Shown: positions 7,801 to 16,295 of the stretch, piece by piece
Layout of the letters: every line of letters begins with the position of its first letter
How positions within the stretch are numbered: position 1 is the first letter of the stretch
NCBI GenBank assembly: GCA_963724825.1
Contig: CAVRWT010000010.1
Coordinates: forward strand, 1-40,695
DNA: 40,695 bases
Direction: 5' to 3'
Origin: JALYNX01 sp963724825
Lineage (GTDB): Bacteria > Actinomycetota > Acidimicrobiia > Spongiisociales > ZC4RG35
Made by a program: the position numbers and the translations under genes
Notes under the pieces: generated by a model
The model's input: only the letters and a program-made list of their open reading frames with translations
Told to the model about the DNA's origin: nothing
The model's database searches: none

Positions 7801-8547
7801 GTGGCGTTGCGCGTATTCGCGAACGGGGCACTGTTCGCAGATGCGACCGGTTCCGGTCCTCCCCGGGTGATCGCCCTTCACGGATGGGCCCGGCGGGGCA
7901 GTGATTTCCGCGCCGTGCTTGGCGATTTGGATGCTCTGGCGCCCGATTTACCCGGTTTTGGGGCCTCACCCGCACCTTCCGAGGCTCTGGGGGCCGAAGG
8001 CTACGCCCATCTCGTCAATGAGCTGCTCGATGGCTGTGAAGTCCCGCCTGTCGTCGTCGGGCACTCGTTTGGGGGCCGGGTCGCGGTTTGCCTCGCCGCC
8101 CTCTACCCGGATCGGGTCGGGTCGCTGGTTCTCACCGGGGTTCCCCTGCTCCGTGTCACCCCAACCCGCCCTCCGTCAGCCCGCTACCGGATGTTGCGCG
8201 CCTTCAACCGGTCCGGGATGCTGAGTGACGAGAAATTCGAGGAGATCCGGCGCCAAACCGGGTCGTCCGACTACCGCGCCGCCTCCGGCGTGATGCGAGA
8301 TGTGCTGGTTCGAGTGGTCAATGAGAGCTACGAGCCCCAGCTTCGAGCCCTCACCGCCCCGGTCAGCCTGATCTGGGGCGCCGGGGACCGGGAGGTTCCG
8401 GTGAGCATCGCCCACGCCGCCGCCAAGGTGATCGAGTCCGAAGGCCGCCATGCCGATCTCCAGGTCCTCGAGGGCGTGGGTCATTTCCTTCCCCTGGAGG
8501 CGCCCGAGGCCCTGCGCGCTGTCATCGAGCGGGCCCTCGCCAGATGA
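7801..8547 (+). CDS. Alpha/beta-hydrolase
   Basis: The 248-residue protein has a full alpha/beta-hydrolase fold. The oxyanion motif HGW lies at 27-29 and the nucleophile elbow GHSFGG has Ser89. The acid is Asp196 in WGAGDREVP and the base His228 in GVGHFLPLEAP. The cap between the elbow and the acid is short. No lipase signal or membrane segment is present, so the enzyme is probably cytoplasmic, and its substrate is unknown. It starts at GTG 7801, divergent from the kinase with a 66-base gap. Its stop overlaps the MurF-type ligase start by four bases (ATGA), so they are translationally coupled. Coupling to cell-wall genes may hint at an ester or amide substrate from wall metabolism, but that is speculative. 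Confidence 0.85.
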   Translation: MALRVFANGALFADATGSGPPRVIALHGWARRGSDFRAVLGDLDALAPDLPGFGASPAPSEALGAEGYAHLVNELLDGCEVPPVVVGHSFGGRVAVCLAALYPDRVGSLVLTGVPLLRVTPTRPPSARYRMLRAFNRSGMLSDEKFEEIRRQTGSSDYRAASGVMRDVLVRVVNESYEPQLRALTAPVSLIWGAGDREVPVSIAHAAAKVIESEGRHADLQVLEGVGHFLPLEAPEALRAVIERALAR

Positions 8548-10040
8548 TCTGGGCGCTGCTCGCAGCCTGCGCCCTGGCCTCTATCCCGGCCGGGCTCCGT
8601 TGGCTCCGGGTGGCCCAGCGAGAGCATTACCTCCCCCCGGCGACGAGCAGATTCGCCATGAGATGGTGGGCGAGCAGTGCGGCCAACCTGACCTTGGTCG
8701 TCGTGGCCACAGTCGGCGTCGTGGGGTCTTCCTTCGATGTTCGATACGGCTTCCTGGCGGTGGTCAGCGAGGTCGTCGGGCCGTTTGGCCTCTCGGTGAA
8801 GGGAGTCAGCTCTCCGTTGGCCTGGACGGACCGCATGCGTCGTCTGGCGGCAGTTGCCGGGGTCTTGCTGGCCTCGGTAATGGTGGTTGGTGCCCTTACC
8901 AATTTGGCCTGGCTGGTGGCCCTGGGGCTGGTGTCGATACCGGTGATCGTCGACCTGGCCCTTCTCATCCTCCAGCCGGTCGAGTCAGCGATTGGCGACA
9001 AATGGGTGGCTCGGGCCGCAAGTCGATTGCAATCCTCCGGAGCGAAGGTGGTCGCGATCACCGGCTCCTATGGCAAGACGACCACCAAGCAATATGCCGC
9101 ACACATTCTCTCCGAGGCGTTTCGCACCGTTGCCAGCCCTGCCTCGTTCAACAACCGGATGGGACTGGCGAGGGCGGTCAACGAGCATCTCGTGCCGGGC
9201 ACCGAGGTCTTCGTCGCCGAGATGGGTACCTACGGGCCGGGGGAGATTGCCGCGCTCTGCGATTGGGTCAAGCCCGATGTCTCCGCCATCGTGGCCCTCG
9301 GCCCGGTCCATCTGGAGCGTTTCAGGACCGAGGAGCGGATCGTGGCCGCCAAGTCGGAGATCCTCGATGGTGCGGCGATCGGGGTGATCGGTGTCGATCA
9401 TCCGCTCCTTGCCGAGCTCGCGAAGACCCGGGCCGGATCGATGGATCTGATCACCGTCTCGAGCGAGGGACCCGGCGCCACCATCAGCATCGCCGACGGT
9501 CGGATTCTCGTGAAAGGCAGCCCGATAGGGCCCGTGCCCGATGGCGCATTTGCCCTCAATCTCGGGATTGCCATTGGGATAGCAACCGCTCTCGGGATGA
9601 GCGCCGATCAAATCGCAGGCCGGCTCAAAGGCCTCCCCCGGCCCGAGCACCGCCAGACCGTGACCACCTCGGACAGGGGATTCGCCATCATCGACGACAC
9701 CTACAACTCCAACCCCGCCGGAGCGAGAAAAGGGTTGGAGGCACTCACCAGGCTGGCTGCCAGCGGGCGTAAGGCCCTGGTCACCCCGGGAATGGTTGAG
9801 CTCGGGCCCTTGCAGGCGGGTGCGAACCGGGACTTCGCCCGGGCCGCGGCGGCTGTTGTCGACGACATCGTGGTGGTGGGCCGGACCAATCGATCCTCGC
9901 TTCTCGAAGGTTCCGACGGAGGCGATGCTTCGGTTACCGTCGTGGCTTCTCGTGGGGAGGCCGTGGACTGGGTCCGCAACAACCTCGGCCCCGGCGATGC
10001 GGTCCTCTACGAGAACGATCTTCCCGACCATTACCCCTGA
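8544..10040 (+). CDS. Membrane-anchored MurF-type Mur ligase
   Basis: The 498-residue protein has an N-terminal region of about 150 residues with four hydrophobic helices, then a complete Mur ligase. GSYGKTTTK (about 173-181) is the ATP-binding loop. AEMGTYGPGEIA and ALGPVHLERF resemble the central-domain motifs of MurF, and DDTYNSNPAG is the MurF form of the C-terminal signature. MurF adds D-Ala-D-Ala to UDP-MurNAc-tripeptide in the cytoplasm. Ordinary MurF has a soluble N-terminal substrate domain of about 80-100 residues, which is replaced here by membrane helices. The D-Ala-D-Ala ligase gene follows after 9 bases, supporting a role in the same step. It may act on a lipid-linked substrate, or be a second MurF-like enzyme of different specificity. 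Confidence 0.85.
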   Translation: MIWALLAACALASIPAGLRWLRVAQREHYLPPATSRFAMRWWASSAANLTLVVVATVGVVGSSFDVRYGFLAVVSEVVGPFGLSVKGVSSPLAWTDRMRRLAAVAGVLLASVMVVGALTNLAWLVALGLVSIPVIVDLALLILQPVESAIGDKWVARAASRLQSSGAKVVAITGSYGKTTTKQYAAHILSEAFRTVASPASFNNRMGLARAVNEHLVPGTEVFVAEMGTYGPGEIAALCDWVKPDVSAIVALGPVHLERFRTEERIVAAKSEILDGAAIGVIGVDHPLLAELAKTRAGSMDLITVSSEGPGATISIADGRILVKGSPIGPVPDGAFALNLGIAIGIATALGMSADQIAGRLKGLPRPEHRQTVTTSDRGFAIIDDTYNSNPAGARKGLEALTRLAASGRKALVTPGMVELGPLQAGANRDFARAAAAVVDDIVVVGRTNRSSLLEGSDGGDASVTVVASRGEAVDWVRNNLGPGDAVLYENDLPDHYP

Positions 10041-10049
10041 GGAGTAGGA

Positions 10050-11126
10050 ATGGCCAAGCCGGCGGTGATCTTTGGAGGTCCCTCCGACGAGCACGACATC
10101 TCGATACTCACCGGTCTCCAGGTGACCCGGGCTCTCGGCGACGTCTACACCGTCTACTGGTCGAAGACCGGTGACTGGCACCTGGTCGACAACGATCTCG
10201 AGGCGTCCGCCTTCGTCGACGGCGTCCCCCGCGGCTCCAAGGAACTGAGCTTCGTGGCCGCACCCGGGGAGGGCGTGGTGCTCAAGAAGCGCCCCCTGGA
10301 CATCAGCGCGGTGTTCGTCGCATGTCACGGTGGCCCCGGCGAGGACGGCACCTTGCAGGGGATGCTCGACGTGGCCGGGCTTCGATACACCGGCACCGGA
10401 CAGGCCGCCTCGGCTTTGGGGATGGACAAGCTGGCATTTGGCGCCGCGATGTCTGCCGCCGGGCTCCCCACACTTCCCCGTGCCCTGGTGGCCACCGGTG
10501 ACGAGAGCCCGCCTGAGTTTGGGGGCCCCTATATCGCCAAGCCCCGTTTCGGTGGCTCATCGATCGGGATCGAGATCGCCGAAGACTGGGCCACGGTGCT
10601 CGCCCTCAAGAAGAGCTCCTCCTACTTCGATCAGGGCGCCGTCATCGAGCCATTCCTGGGAGGGAGCCGTGATCTCCAGGTCGCGGTCCGCACCTATCCC
10701 GAGTGGCAGCTTTCGGCCATCGAAGCGCCCTCCCGGGCGGCCGAGGGGATCTACTCCTACGACCAGAAGTACCTGGCGTGGGGCGGGGAGGTCAGCGGGG
10801 GCCGCGAGCTCCCGGCTCGACTGGAGCTCGCTCTGGAGGACGAGTTGCGAAGGCTGTCGGTCCGGGTCACCGAGGTCGCCGGCCTGCGGGGGATCACCCG
10901 CATCGACTATCTCGAGCGCGACGGCGAGGTCCTGGTCAACGAGGTGAACACCATCCCGGGGTCGATGGGCGCCTATCTATGGATCGACCCGCCGATTTCT
11001 AGAGAGGTGTTGTTCGCAGACATGGTGGCCGAGGCCGTCTCCGGCCCGGTGCGGGTGTTCTCGGTAGCCGGCAGTGACGGCACCGCGCTGCGCAGCGCCG
11101 GCACCATCGCGTCAAAACTCGGCTAG
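10050..11126 (+). CDS. ddl: D-alanine--D-alanine ligase
   Basis: The 358-residue ATP-grasp enzyme joins two D-alanines with ATP hydrolysis to supply the terminal dipeptide of peptidoglycan stems. GGPSDEHDISI at 9-19 is the family N-terminal motif. HGGPGEDGTLQGMLD is the first substrate-binding motif. YIAKPRFGGSSIGI holds the ATP lysine and glycine loop. RIDYLERDGEVLVNEVNTIPGSM near the C-terminus carries the Mg-binding Asp, Glu and Asn. Length is typical. The ribosome site is GAGGAG ahead of ATG 10050. It is the last gene of a hydrolase, MurF-like, Ddl unit, and a strong hairpin follows at 11143. DdlA lies upstream of rpmB/recG in mycobacteria as well. Confidence 0.95.
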   Translation: MAKPAVIFGGPSDEHDISILTGLQVTRALGDVYTVYWSKTGDWHLVDNDLEASAFVDGVPRGSKELSFVAAPGEGVVLKKRPLDISAVFVACHGGPGEDGTLQGMLDVAGLRYTGTGQAASALGMDKLAFGAAMSAAGLPTLPRALVATGDESPPEFGGPYIAKPRFGGSSIGIEIAEDWATVLALKKSSSYFDQGAVIEPFLGGSRDLQVAVRTYPEWQLSAIEAPSRAAEGIYSYDQKYLAWGGEVSGGRELPARLELALEDELRRLSVRVTEVAGLRGITRIDYLERDGEVLVNEVNTIPGSMGAYLWIDPPISREVLFADMVAEAVSGPVRVFSVAGSDGTALRSAGTIASKLG

Positions 11127-11142
11127 CGGCTCCTTCACAAGA

Positions 11143-11164
11143 AGGACCGGCGAGCGCCGGTCCT
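11143..11164 (+). terminator. Hairpin terminator after ddl
   Basis: A perfect 9-bp stem, AGGACCGGC with GCCGGTCCT, has a GAGC loop and is followed by GTCTC. It lies 16 bases after the ddl stop and before the convergent Lrp-like gene, so it may serve both strands. There is only a poor T-tract. Confidence 0.6.
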
Positions 11165-11187
11165 GTCTCAATCGGTGCCGGCCTGGA

Positions 11188-11421
11188 TCAGAGGTGAACT
11201 ACGGGGCAGGTGAGAGTGCGGGTGATGCCCTCGATCGCCTGGATCTTGGCTACGACGAGCTTGCCGAGTGAGTCGACGTCATCGCTGGTTGCTTTGACGA
11301 TCACGTCATAGGGGCCGGTGACGTCGTCTGCTGAGTCGACACCGGGGATGGTTCGCACTTCCTCCGCCACGAGGGCGGCCTTGCCGACCTCGGTCTGAAT
11401 CAGGACAAAAGCCTGGACCAA
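11188..11421 (-). CDS. Stand-alone Lrp/AsnC ligand-binding (RAM) domain protein
   Basis: The 77-residue protein is only the C-terminal effector domain of Lrp/AsnC regulators. It begins with strand VQAFVLIQTEVG, continues with IPGVDSADDVTGPYDVIVKATSDDVDSLGKLV, and ends with the strand containing GITRTLTCPVV. There is no DNA-binding helix-turn-helix. Small RAM-only proteins form ring oligomers that bind amino acids and may modulate full-length regulators. The start is TTG 11421, with AGGAGG five bases upstream. It is a single gene between ddl (convergent) and the cold-shock-like gene. Confidence 0.85.
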   Translation of the reverse strand: MVQAFVLIQTEVGKAALVAEEVRTIPGVDSADDVTGPYDVIVKATSDDVDSLGKLVVAKIQAIEGITRTLTCPVVHL

Positions 11422-11514
11422 TTGAGCCTCCTAGGGTCTCGAGTCGGCGGGAGCCTATACCTTCTACGTGGTACGTGTTGCGTCGTAGGCGTTGCCGCTA
11501 GCCAGCGCGGTCTT

Positions 11515-11730
11515 TCAATAGCCCTCTTGGCCGACCCGCACCGAGATCGCGTACAGGTGGCCATCCTCCTCGACGGTGTCGAAGACAAGGCGCTGGCCCT
11601 GACGGAGCATGCGGAAGATCGATCCCTGGAGGGCGCCCGGCCGGAGATAGACCTCGGAGCGGTCGTCGTCACGGACGATGATCCCGGCACCGGTCACAGG
11701 GTCGTAGGTCTTGACCACACCCTGCAGCAT
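11515..11730 (-). CDS. Small OB-fold, cold-shock-like protein
   Basis: The 71-residue protein begins MLQGVVKTYDPVTGAGIIVRDDD. This is the 'G.Vk.yd...G.G.I' pattern of a cold-shock domain, although the RNA-binding aromatic motifs (KGFGFI, VFVH) are not conserved. YLRPGAL and FRMLRQGQRLVFDTVEEDGHLYA complete a five-strand OB fold. ATG 11730 lies two bases after the rpmB stop, so the two genes are surely one transcript. It probably binds RNA or ribosomes, but this is inferred from fold and neighbour only. In mycobacteria a DAK-type gene lies between rpmB and recG; none is seen here. Confidence 0.7.
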   Translation of the reverse strand: MLQGVVKTYDPVTGAGIIVRDDDRSEVYLRPGALQGSIFRMLRQGQRLVFDTVEEDGHLYAISVRVGQEGY

Positions 11731-11732
11731 GC

Positions 11733-11921
11733 TCAGGCCTTTTCCACCTTGCCGGCACGGATGCACGAGGTGCAGACCCGGGCCCGCCGGGTGTTGGAGC
11801 CGTGGCGCACCCGCACCCGCTGGATGTTGGGCAGCCAGCGACGGTTGTTGCGCTTGTGGGAGAAGCTGACGGTTTTGCCGTAGCTCGGCTCCTTGCCACA
11901 GATCTCGCAGCGATAAGACAT
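11733..11921 (-). CDS. rpmB: 50S ribosomal protein L28 (zinc-type)
   Basis: The 62-residue protein begins MSYRCEICGKEP, followed by SFSHKRNNRRWLPNIQRVRV, the L28 core that contacts 23S rRNA. Two CxxC pairs (CEIC near the N-terminus, CTSC near the C-terminus) mark the zinc-binding 'C+' form. Many actinobacteria hold a second zinc-free paralogue under Zur control, but none is in this window. It starts at ATG 11921 after AGGAG. It is divergent from recG and cotranscribed with the OB-fold gene. Confidence 0.95.
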   Translation of the reverse strand: MSYRCEICGKEPSYGKTVSFSHKRNNRRWLPNIQRVRVRHGSNTRRARVCTSCIRAGKVEKA

Positions 11922-12043
11922 GACTAAGAACTCCTGGGAAAGGTCGGAATGTCAGGCTGCTCTGGTGAACCGCCGCGACCGGAAGGCAGATTAGCGGCGA
12001 ACCCGATCAAGTCCCACTCCGGTTGTACCGTTGCCCGGGTCGC

Positions 12044-14212
12044 ATGGCCACCCTGAGCCGGCTCACAGAAGTCGATGTCGCTGAAGTGAAGACGCTCGGC
12101 GGAAGTCGCACCCCGATGCTGGCCAAGGCCGGGATCGTGACCGTCGCCGACCTGCTTCACCATGTCCCACGCCGATACATCGACCGCTCTTTGAACGAAT
12201 CGATCGCCCAGGCACCTCGCGGCACAGAAGTCACCGTCGTCGGCGAGGTTCGCTCGGTGACCACAAGACGGATCCCGAAGCGAAAGCTGATGATCGTCGA
12301 GGCGATCATCTTCGACGACAGCGCCTCGATGAAGGCCGTTTGGTTCAACCAGCCATTTCGGGCGAGGCAGCTGGTCGAGGGTGCCCAGGTGGCGCTGTCC
12401 GGAGTGGTCGAGTCGTTCAACGGCGGCCTCCAGATGAAGAGCCCCCAGGCCGACTTCCTCGACTCCTCCCTGGAGTCGCTGCGTACCGGGCACGTGGTGC
12501 CGATCCACCAGCGGATCGGCCAGATCAAGCCAGGCGTGCTCCGGCGAGCCATCCACAACGCGCTCCAGCGCTCGAAGCCGATTCTGGACACGATCCCAAC
12601 CGAGTCCGTGCAACGGCTGTCCTTGATCGATAGAGACCAGGCGTACGAGCACATCCACTTCCCGGAGACCATGGAACAGGTCGGGCCGGCCCGGGCCCGC
12701 CTCGCCTTCGACGAGTTGTACCGACTCGAGCTGGCGCTGGCGCTTCGCAAGCGACGTCAGGTTCTGGATGCGACCGGGATCTCCCATCAGCCCGCCGGGG
12801 AGCTGGTCGATCGCTTCTTGGGAGGTTTGCCCTTCACCCTCACCGCCGCCCAGACCCGGGTGCTCGGGGAGATTTCGGGCGACCTACGGCTCGGGCATCC
12901 GATGCACCGATTGCTCCAAGGCGAGGTGGGGTCGGGCAAGACAGTGGTTGCGGTGGCCAGCCTGCTCCAGGGAGTCGAGGGCGGCTGGCAGGGAGCGATA
13001 ATGGCGCCGACCGAGGTCCTCGCCGGCCAGCACTATCAGTCGGTCACGGCGTTGCTGGCCGAGGCCGGGCTCTCACCCGACCCGCTCGGCCCGATGTCGG
13101 ATCTGGGCATGGCCAGCTTGTTCGCCACCGATGGCCCTGCGGTCCACATGGCGCTGCTCACAGGATCGACGGCAAGGGCGAACTATCGGGACGACATCAC
13201 CCGTGAGCAACTGTTGGCCGATGTGGCCAATGGCCAGGTGGACATCCTGGTGGGCACGCACGCCCTGATTCAGGAAGGAGTCCACTTCTCCAGACTCGGA
13301 GTGGCTGTGGTCGACGAGCAACATCGGTTCGGAGTGGCACAGCGGGTGCTGCTCAAGGAGAAGGCCGATTCGGTGGACCCTGACCTCCTCATCATGACCG
13401 CGACTCCGATACCCCGCACCCTGTCGATGACGATCTACGGCGATCTCGACATGTCCATCATTGGCGAGATGCCCCCTGGCCGAACTCCGGTGAAGACGAC
13501 GGTGCTGTCGCCATTGCAGGAGGCCCTGGCATGGCAGGCGGTCCACGATGCGGTGGCCGAAGGTCGCCAGGCATTCGTCGTCTGCCCGCTCGTCGAAGAC
13601 AGCCCCAAGGTCGAGGCGGCCTCCGCGGTGGCAGAGTTCGAGCGCCTCACGGCCTTGATGCCTGACCTCCGCGTCGGCCTGATCCACGGGCAGCTGCGCT
13701 CCGCTGAGAAGGATCAGGTGATGGCGGAGTTCCGGGCCGGCGAAATAGACGTCCTGGTCGCGACCACAGTCATCGAGGTCGGAATCGACGTTCCCAACGC
13801 CACCGTGATGGTGATCGAAGATGCCGACCGGTTCGGGCTGAGCCAGCTCCACCAGCTTCGAGGGCGGGTGGGACGCGGGCTTCACCCCGGAGTGTGCCTA
13901 CTCCTCGCCGACCCGACTACCGAGGAGGGGGAGCGGAGGCTGGCCGCCATGGCCTCGACCACCGACGGCTTCGTCCTCGCTGAGGAGGATCTCAAGATCA
14001 GGGGATACGGCACCGTGTTCGGCGCTCGGCAGTCGGGGATGGCTGACCTCCGCTTCGCCGATGTCCTCAAGGACTACCAGCTTCTGGTCGAGGCCCGTCA
14101 CGATGCCTTCGCACTTGTGGATCGCGACCCCGACCTGGCCGATCACCCGGAGCTTGCCCTGGAGATCCGATCGATGTTCGGCGAAGAAGTCGAGTGGCTG
14201 TTTCATAGCTGA
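12044..14212 (+). CDS. recG: ATP-dependent DNA helicase RecG
   Basis: The 722-residue superfamily 2 helicase remodels stalled replication forks and Holliday junctions. The N-terminal wedge/OB domain (about 1-250) includes LLHHVPRRYIDRS and GEVRSVTTRR. The helicase core carries Walker A GEVGSGKTVVA, the motif II box DEQHRFG and motif III TATPIPRT. Motif VI is QLRGRVGRG, following DADRFGLSQLHQ-like sequence. The C-terminal SGMADLRFADVLKD is the RecG-specific extension. Length is normal. ATG 12044 is preferred over TTG 12023 because the conserved protein starts shortly after it. It is divergent from rpmB and followed by rsmD after 17 bases. Confidence 0.95.
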   Translation: MATLSRLTEVDVAEVKTLGGSRTPMLAKAGIVTVADLLHHVPRRYIDRSLNESIAQAPRGTEVTVVGEVRSVTTRRIPKRKLMIVEAIIFDDSASMKAVWFNQPFRARQLVEGAQVALSGVVESFNGGLQMKSPQADFLDSSLESLRTGHVVPIHQRIGQIKPGVLRRAIHNALQRSKPILDTIPTESVQRLSLIDRDQAYEHIHFPETMEQVGPARARLAFDELYRLELALALRKRRQVLDATGISHQPAGELVDRFLGGLPFTLTAAQTRVLGEISGDLRLGHPMHRLLQGEVGSGKTVVAVASLLQGVEGGWQGAIMAPTEVLAGQHYQSVTALLAEAGLSPDPLGPMSDLGMASLFATDGPAVHMALLTGSTARANYRDDITREQLLADVANGQVDILVGTHALIQEGVHFSRLGVAVVDEQHRFGVAQRVLLKEKADSVDPDLLIMTATPIPRTLSMTIYGDLDMSIIGEMPPGRTPVKTTVLSPLQEALAWQAVHDAVAEGRQAFVVCPLVEDSPKVEAASAVAEFERLTALMPDLRVGLIHGQLRSAEKDQVMAEFRAGEIDVLVATTVIEVGIDVPNATVMVIEDADRFGLSQLHQLRGRVGRGLHPGVCLLLADPTTEEGERRLAAMASTTDGFVLAEEDLKIRGYGTVFGARQSGMADLRFADVLKDYQLLVEARHDAFALVDRDPDLADHPELALEIRSMFGEEVEWLFHS

Positions 14213-14229
14213 GGGTTAGCGTCAGGCGG

Positions 14230-14778
14230 ATGCGAATCATCGCCGGTGCTGCCAAAGGGCGGAGGCTGGTGGCACCGGACTCCAAGGGGACGAGGCCGGT
14301 CACCGACCGGGTGCGGGAGGCGGTCTTTTCGATCGTGGGCTCGTGGGTGGAGGAGGCGACGGTCCTCGATCTCTATGCCGGGTCCGGATCGTTCGGCCTG
14401 GAGGCGTTGTCTCGTGGGGCCGTCACCGCCACGTTCGTCGAGAACGGCTCCAAGGCGCTGGCCGCCTTGCGGCGCAACATCGCAGAGGTCGGGCTCGGCG
14501 GCACGATTGTCAGTTCGACCGTGTCGGACTATCTCGCCAAACCGACCGATGGCTACGACCTGGTGTTCATGGATCCTCCGTGGGACCAACCGACCGCTGT
14601 GATGAACACCGAATTGGGGCGTCTCGACCTCTTGTTGGCCTCCCGCGCCGAGGTGGTGGTCTCCCGACGGCACTCCGACGACGAGCCACTGATCCCCGTA
14701 ACCTGGGCCGTTGCCACCGATAGACGCTACGGAGATACCAGAATCTTCAGGTACGCGAAGGAATCAGAGACGACATGA
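14230..14778 (+). CDS. rsmD: 16S rRNA (guanine(966)-N(2))-methyltransferase
   Basis: The 182-residue Rossmann methyltransferase modifies G966 of 16S rRNA using SAM. MRIIAGAAKGRRL and the segment with RPVTDRVREAVFSI are the RsmD N-terminal signature. LDLYAGSGSFGLEALSRG is the SAM-binding loop. VFMDPPW is the catalytic D-P-P-[WFY] motif for N2-guanine methylation. The stop overlaps coaD ATG by four bases (ATGA). The rsmD-coaD pair is conserved widely in bacteria and is present at the same place in mycobacteria. Confidence 0.95.
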   Translation: MRIIAGAAKGRRLVAPDSKGTRPVTDRVREAVFSIVGSWVEEATVLDLYAGSGSFGLEALSRGAVTATFVENGSKALAALRRNIAEVGLGGTIVSSTVSDYLAKPTDGYDLVFMDPPWDQPTAVMNTELGRLDLLLASRAEVVVSRRHSDDEPLIPVTWAVATDRRYGDTRIFRYAKESETT

Positions 14779-15242
14779 CGAAAGCACTGTGCCCCGGAAG
14801 CTTTGATCCCCCTACCAACGGCCATGTCGATGTCATCGAAAGGGCGATCGCCAGCTTCGATGAGGTGGTGATCGGGGTCGTCGACAATCCGTCAAAAGCC
14901 GCACTGTTCACGACCTCGGAGCGGGAAGGCCTTCTCGGGGACCTCTTCGGGGATCGGGCCCAAATCGGAACCTTCAGCGGGCTACTCGTCGATTTCGCAA
15001 GGGAAACCGGCGCCGATGTCGTCGTCAAGGGCCTGCGCACCGTCGGCGACTACGAGTATGAGCTCCAGATGGCGCAGATGAACCGCAACCTCACGGGGAT
15101 GGAGACGATCTTCATGGCCGCGAAGGAGGACTGGAGCTTCGTATCATCGTCATTGGTCAAGGAAGTGGCGCGTCTGGGAGGATCAGTGAGCGGGCTGGTG
15201 CCCGACGTGGTCGAGAAAGCACTCAAGGAGCGCCTGTCATGA
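14775..15242 (+). CDS. coaD: Pantetheine-phosphate adenylyltransferase
   Basis: The 155-residue nucleotidyltransferase makes dephospho-CoA from phosphopantetheine and ATP, the penultimate step of CoA synthesis. CPGSFDPPTNGHVDVIERA holds the H-x-G-H-like T-N-G-H motif. VVKGLRTVGDYEYELQMAQMNR is the substrate-binding stretch, and FVSSSLVKEVARLGG is the second nucleotidyltransferase motif (normally I-S-S-[ST]). The start overlaps rsmD, and the stop overlaps the SepIVA-like gene by four bases. Length is typical. Confidence 0.95.
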   Translation: MTKALCPGSFDPPTNGHVDVIERAIASFDEVVIGVVDNPSKAALFTTSEREGLLGDLFGDRAQIGTFSGLLVDFARETGADVVVKGLRTVGDYEYELQMAQMNRNLTGMETIFMAAKEDWSFVSSSLVKEVARLGGSVSGLVPDVVEKALKERLS

Positions 15243-15781
15243 CTCAGGAACCAACCACCACCGAGACCATCCCCGCCGATCCCGTGGAGATGGCAGGTCG
15301 GACCGAGCTCGGCGACCTCCAGGACATGGTCGACGACCTCATCGTCTTCCTCCATGAGGCCAAGTCCGTTCCGCTTTCCGGGAACGCCATGGTCGACCGC
15401 GAGCAGTTCCTCACCCTGCTCGAGAAGATCAGGGCAGGGTTGCCCGATGAGTTGCGAGCGGCGCGCTGGATGGTGAGAGAGCGCGAGGCGTTCATCTCGC
15501 GAACCAACGAGAAGGCGAGAGAGATCGTGGACCGGGCCCGAAATGAGGCCGACGAATTGGTCGCGGACTCCAGCATCGTCGCCGAGGCGGTCGAGGAGGC
15601 GAATCTCCTGGTGCGACGCGCCGAGGGCGATGCGCGCAGGCTTCGGCTCGAGACCGAGGACGAGATCGAGAAGAAGCTGCAGCGGGTCGAAGGCCTCCTC
15701 GCCGAGATCACGACCCAGGTGCAGACGGCCCGGGATGAGCTTCATACGGCTCGCCCGGCGCCACCCGACGTCCCCATCTGA
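15239..15781 (+). CDS. Coiled-coil DivIVA-like protein (SepIVA position)
   Basis: The 180-residue acidic protein begins with a disordered Thr/Glu-rich tail. The segment at about 23-75 has LGDLQDMVDDLIVFLHEAKSVPLSGNAMVDREQ, and a long Glu/Arg/Ala-rich coiled coil spans about 75-170. Sequence and place, between coaD and DUF177 ahead of rnc, mutM and smc, match mycobacterial Rv2927c (SepIVA), a DivIVA-like septation factor. DivIVA relatives scaffold division or pole-growth proteins at the membrane. The tail is Pro-rich (RPAPPDVPI). It overlaps coaD by four bases, and the next gene starts one base after its stop. The exact function in this organism is inferred. Confidence 0.75.
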   Translation: MTQEPTTTETIPADPVEMAGRTELGDLQDMVDDLIVFLHEAKSVPLSGNAMVDREQFLTLLEKIRAGLPDELRAARWMVREREAFISRTNEKAREIVDRARNEADELVADSSIVAEAVEEANLLVRRAEGDARRLRLETEDEIEKKLQRVEGLLAEITTQVQTARDELHTARPAPPDVPI

Positions 15782-15782
15782 G

Positions 15783-16274
15783 ATGACATCCGACCTCACG
15801 GTCCCGATCCACGATCTGATCGGAGTCCCCGGCAAGCAACGTCCGTTTGCTGGTGAGCAAGTCGTCCACCTTCGCCTTGGGGAGTCGGTCATCGATGGGC
15901 CGATGACGGTCGAGGGGGTGGTCACCGGCCTCATCGACGCAGTTCAGGCACATTTCACGGTGACGGGCGTCGCCCACCTCACCTGCACGAGATGCCTCTC
16001 CGAGTGGGACGAGATGATCACCGCAACCGGTCAGCAGGTGTACGGCCGGGTGGCCGACGAGGACGGATACGGCATCGTCGATGGCGAAGTCGACATCTCG
16101 GGGCCGGCTCAAGACGAGCTGGCGCTGAGTCTTCCCATCGCTCCGCTGTGCAAACCGGACTGCAAGGGACTTTGCCCAACGTGTGGAACCGACTTGAATA
16201 CGGAACCCTGCGACGGTCACGGGGAGGATCCCGATTCACCTTTCGCCGTCCTGAGAGACCTGTTCGATTCCTGA
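15783..16274 (+). CDS. DUF177 (YceD-like) protein linked to rpmF
   Basis: The 163-residue protein belongs to the DUF177/YceD family, linked in E. coli and plants to 23S rRNA accumulation and nearly always encoded just before rpmF. TVTGVAHLTCTRCLSEWDE carries the first CxxC pair. LCKPDCKGLCPTCGTDLNTEPC carries the C-terminal cysteine cluster, probably a zinc site. ATG 15783 is chosen over longer in-frame starts because it follows the previous stop by one base and begins the conserved core. It precedes rpmF by 21 bases. Confidence 0.88.
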   Translation: MTSDLTVPIHDLIGVPGKQRPFAGEQVVHLRLGESVIDGPMTVEGVVTGLIDAVQAHFTVTGVAHLTCTRCLSEWDEMITATGQQVYGRVADEDGYGIVDGEVDISGPAQDELALSLPIAPLCKPDCKGLCPTCGTDLNTEPCDGHGEDPDSPFAVLRDLFDS

Positions 16275-16295
16275 CCTATCAAGGAGTGCCCGCAG

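Noticed and set aside
7735..7881. Upstream extension of the histidine kinase
   Set aside because: The extra 49 residues would overlap the divergent hydrolase start and lack any conserved feature; ATG 7734 fits the promoter gap.
8985..10328. 447-codon minus-strand open frame across the MurF-type and ddl genes
   Set aside because: It is opposite conserved catalytic motifs and is His/Gly/Asp-rich without recognisable fold; a shadow.
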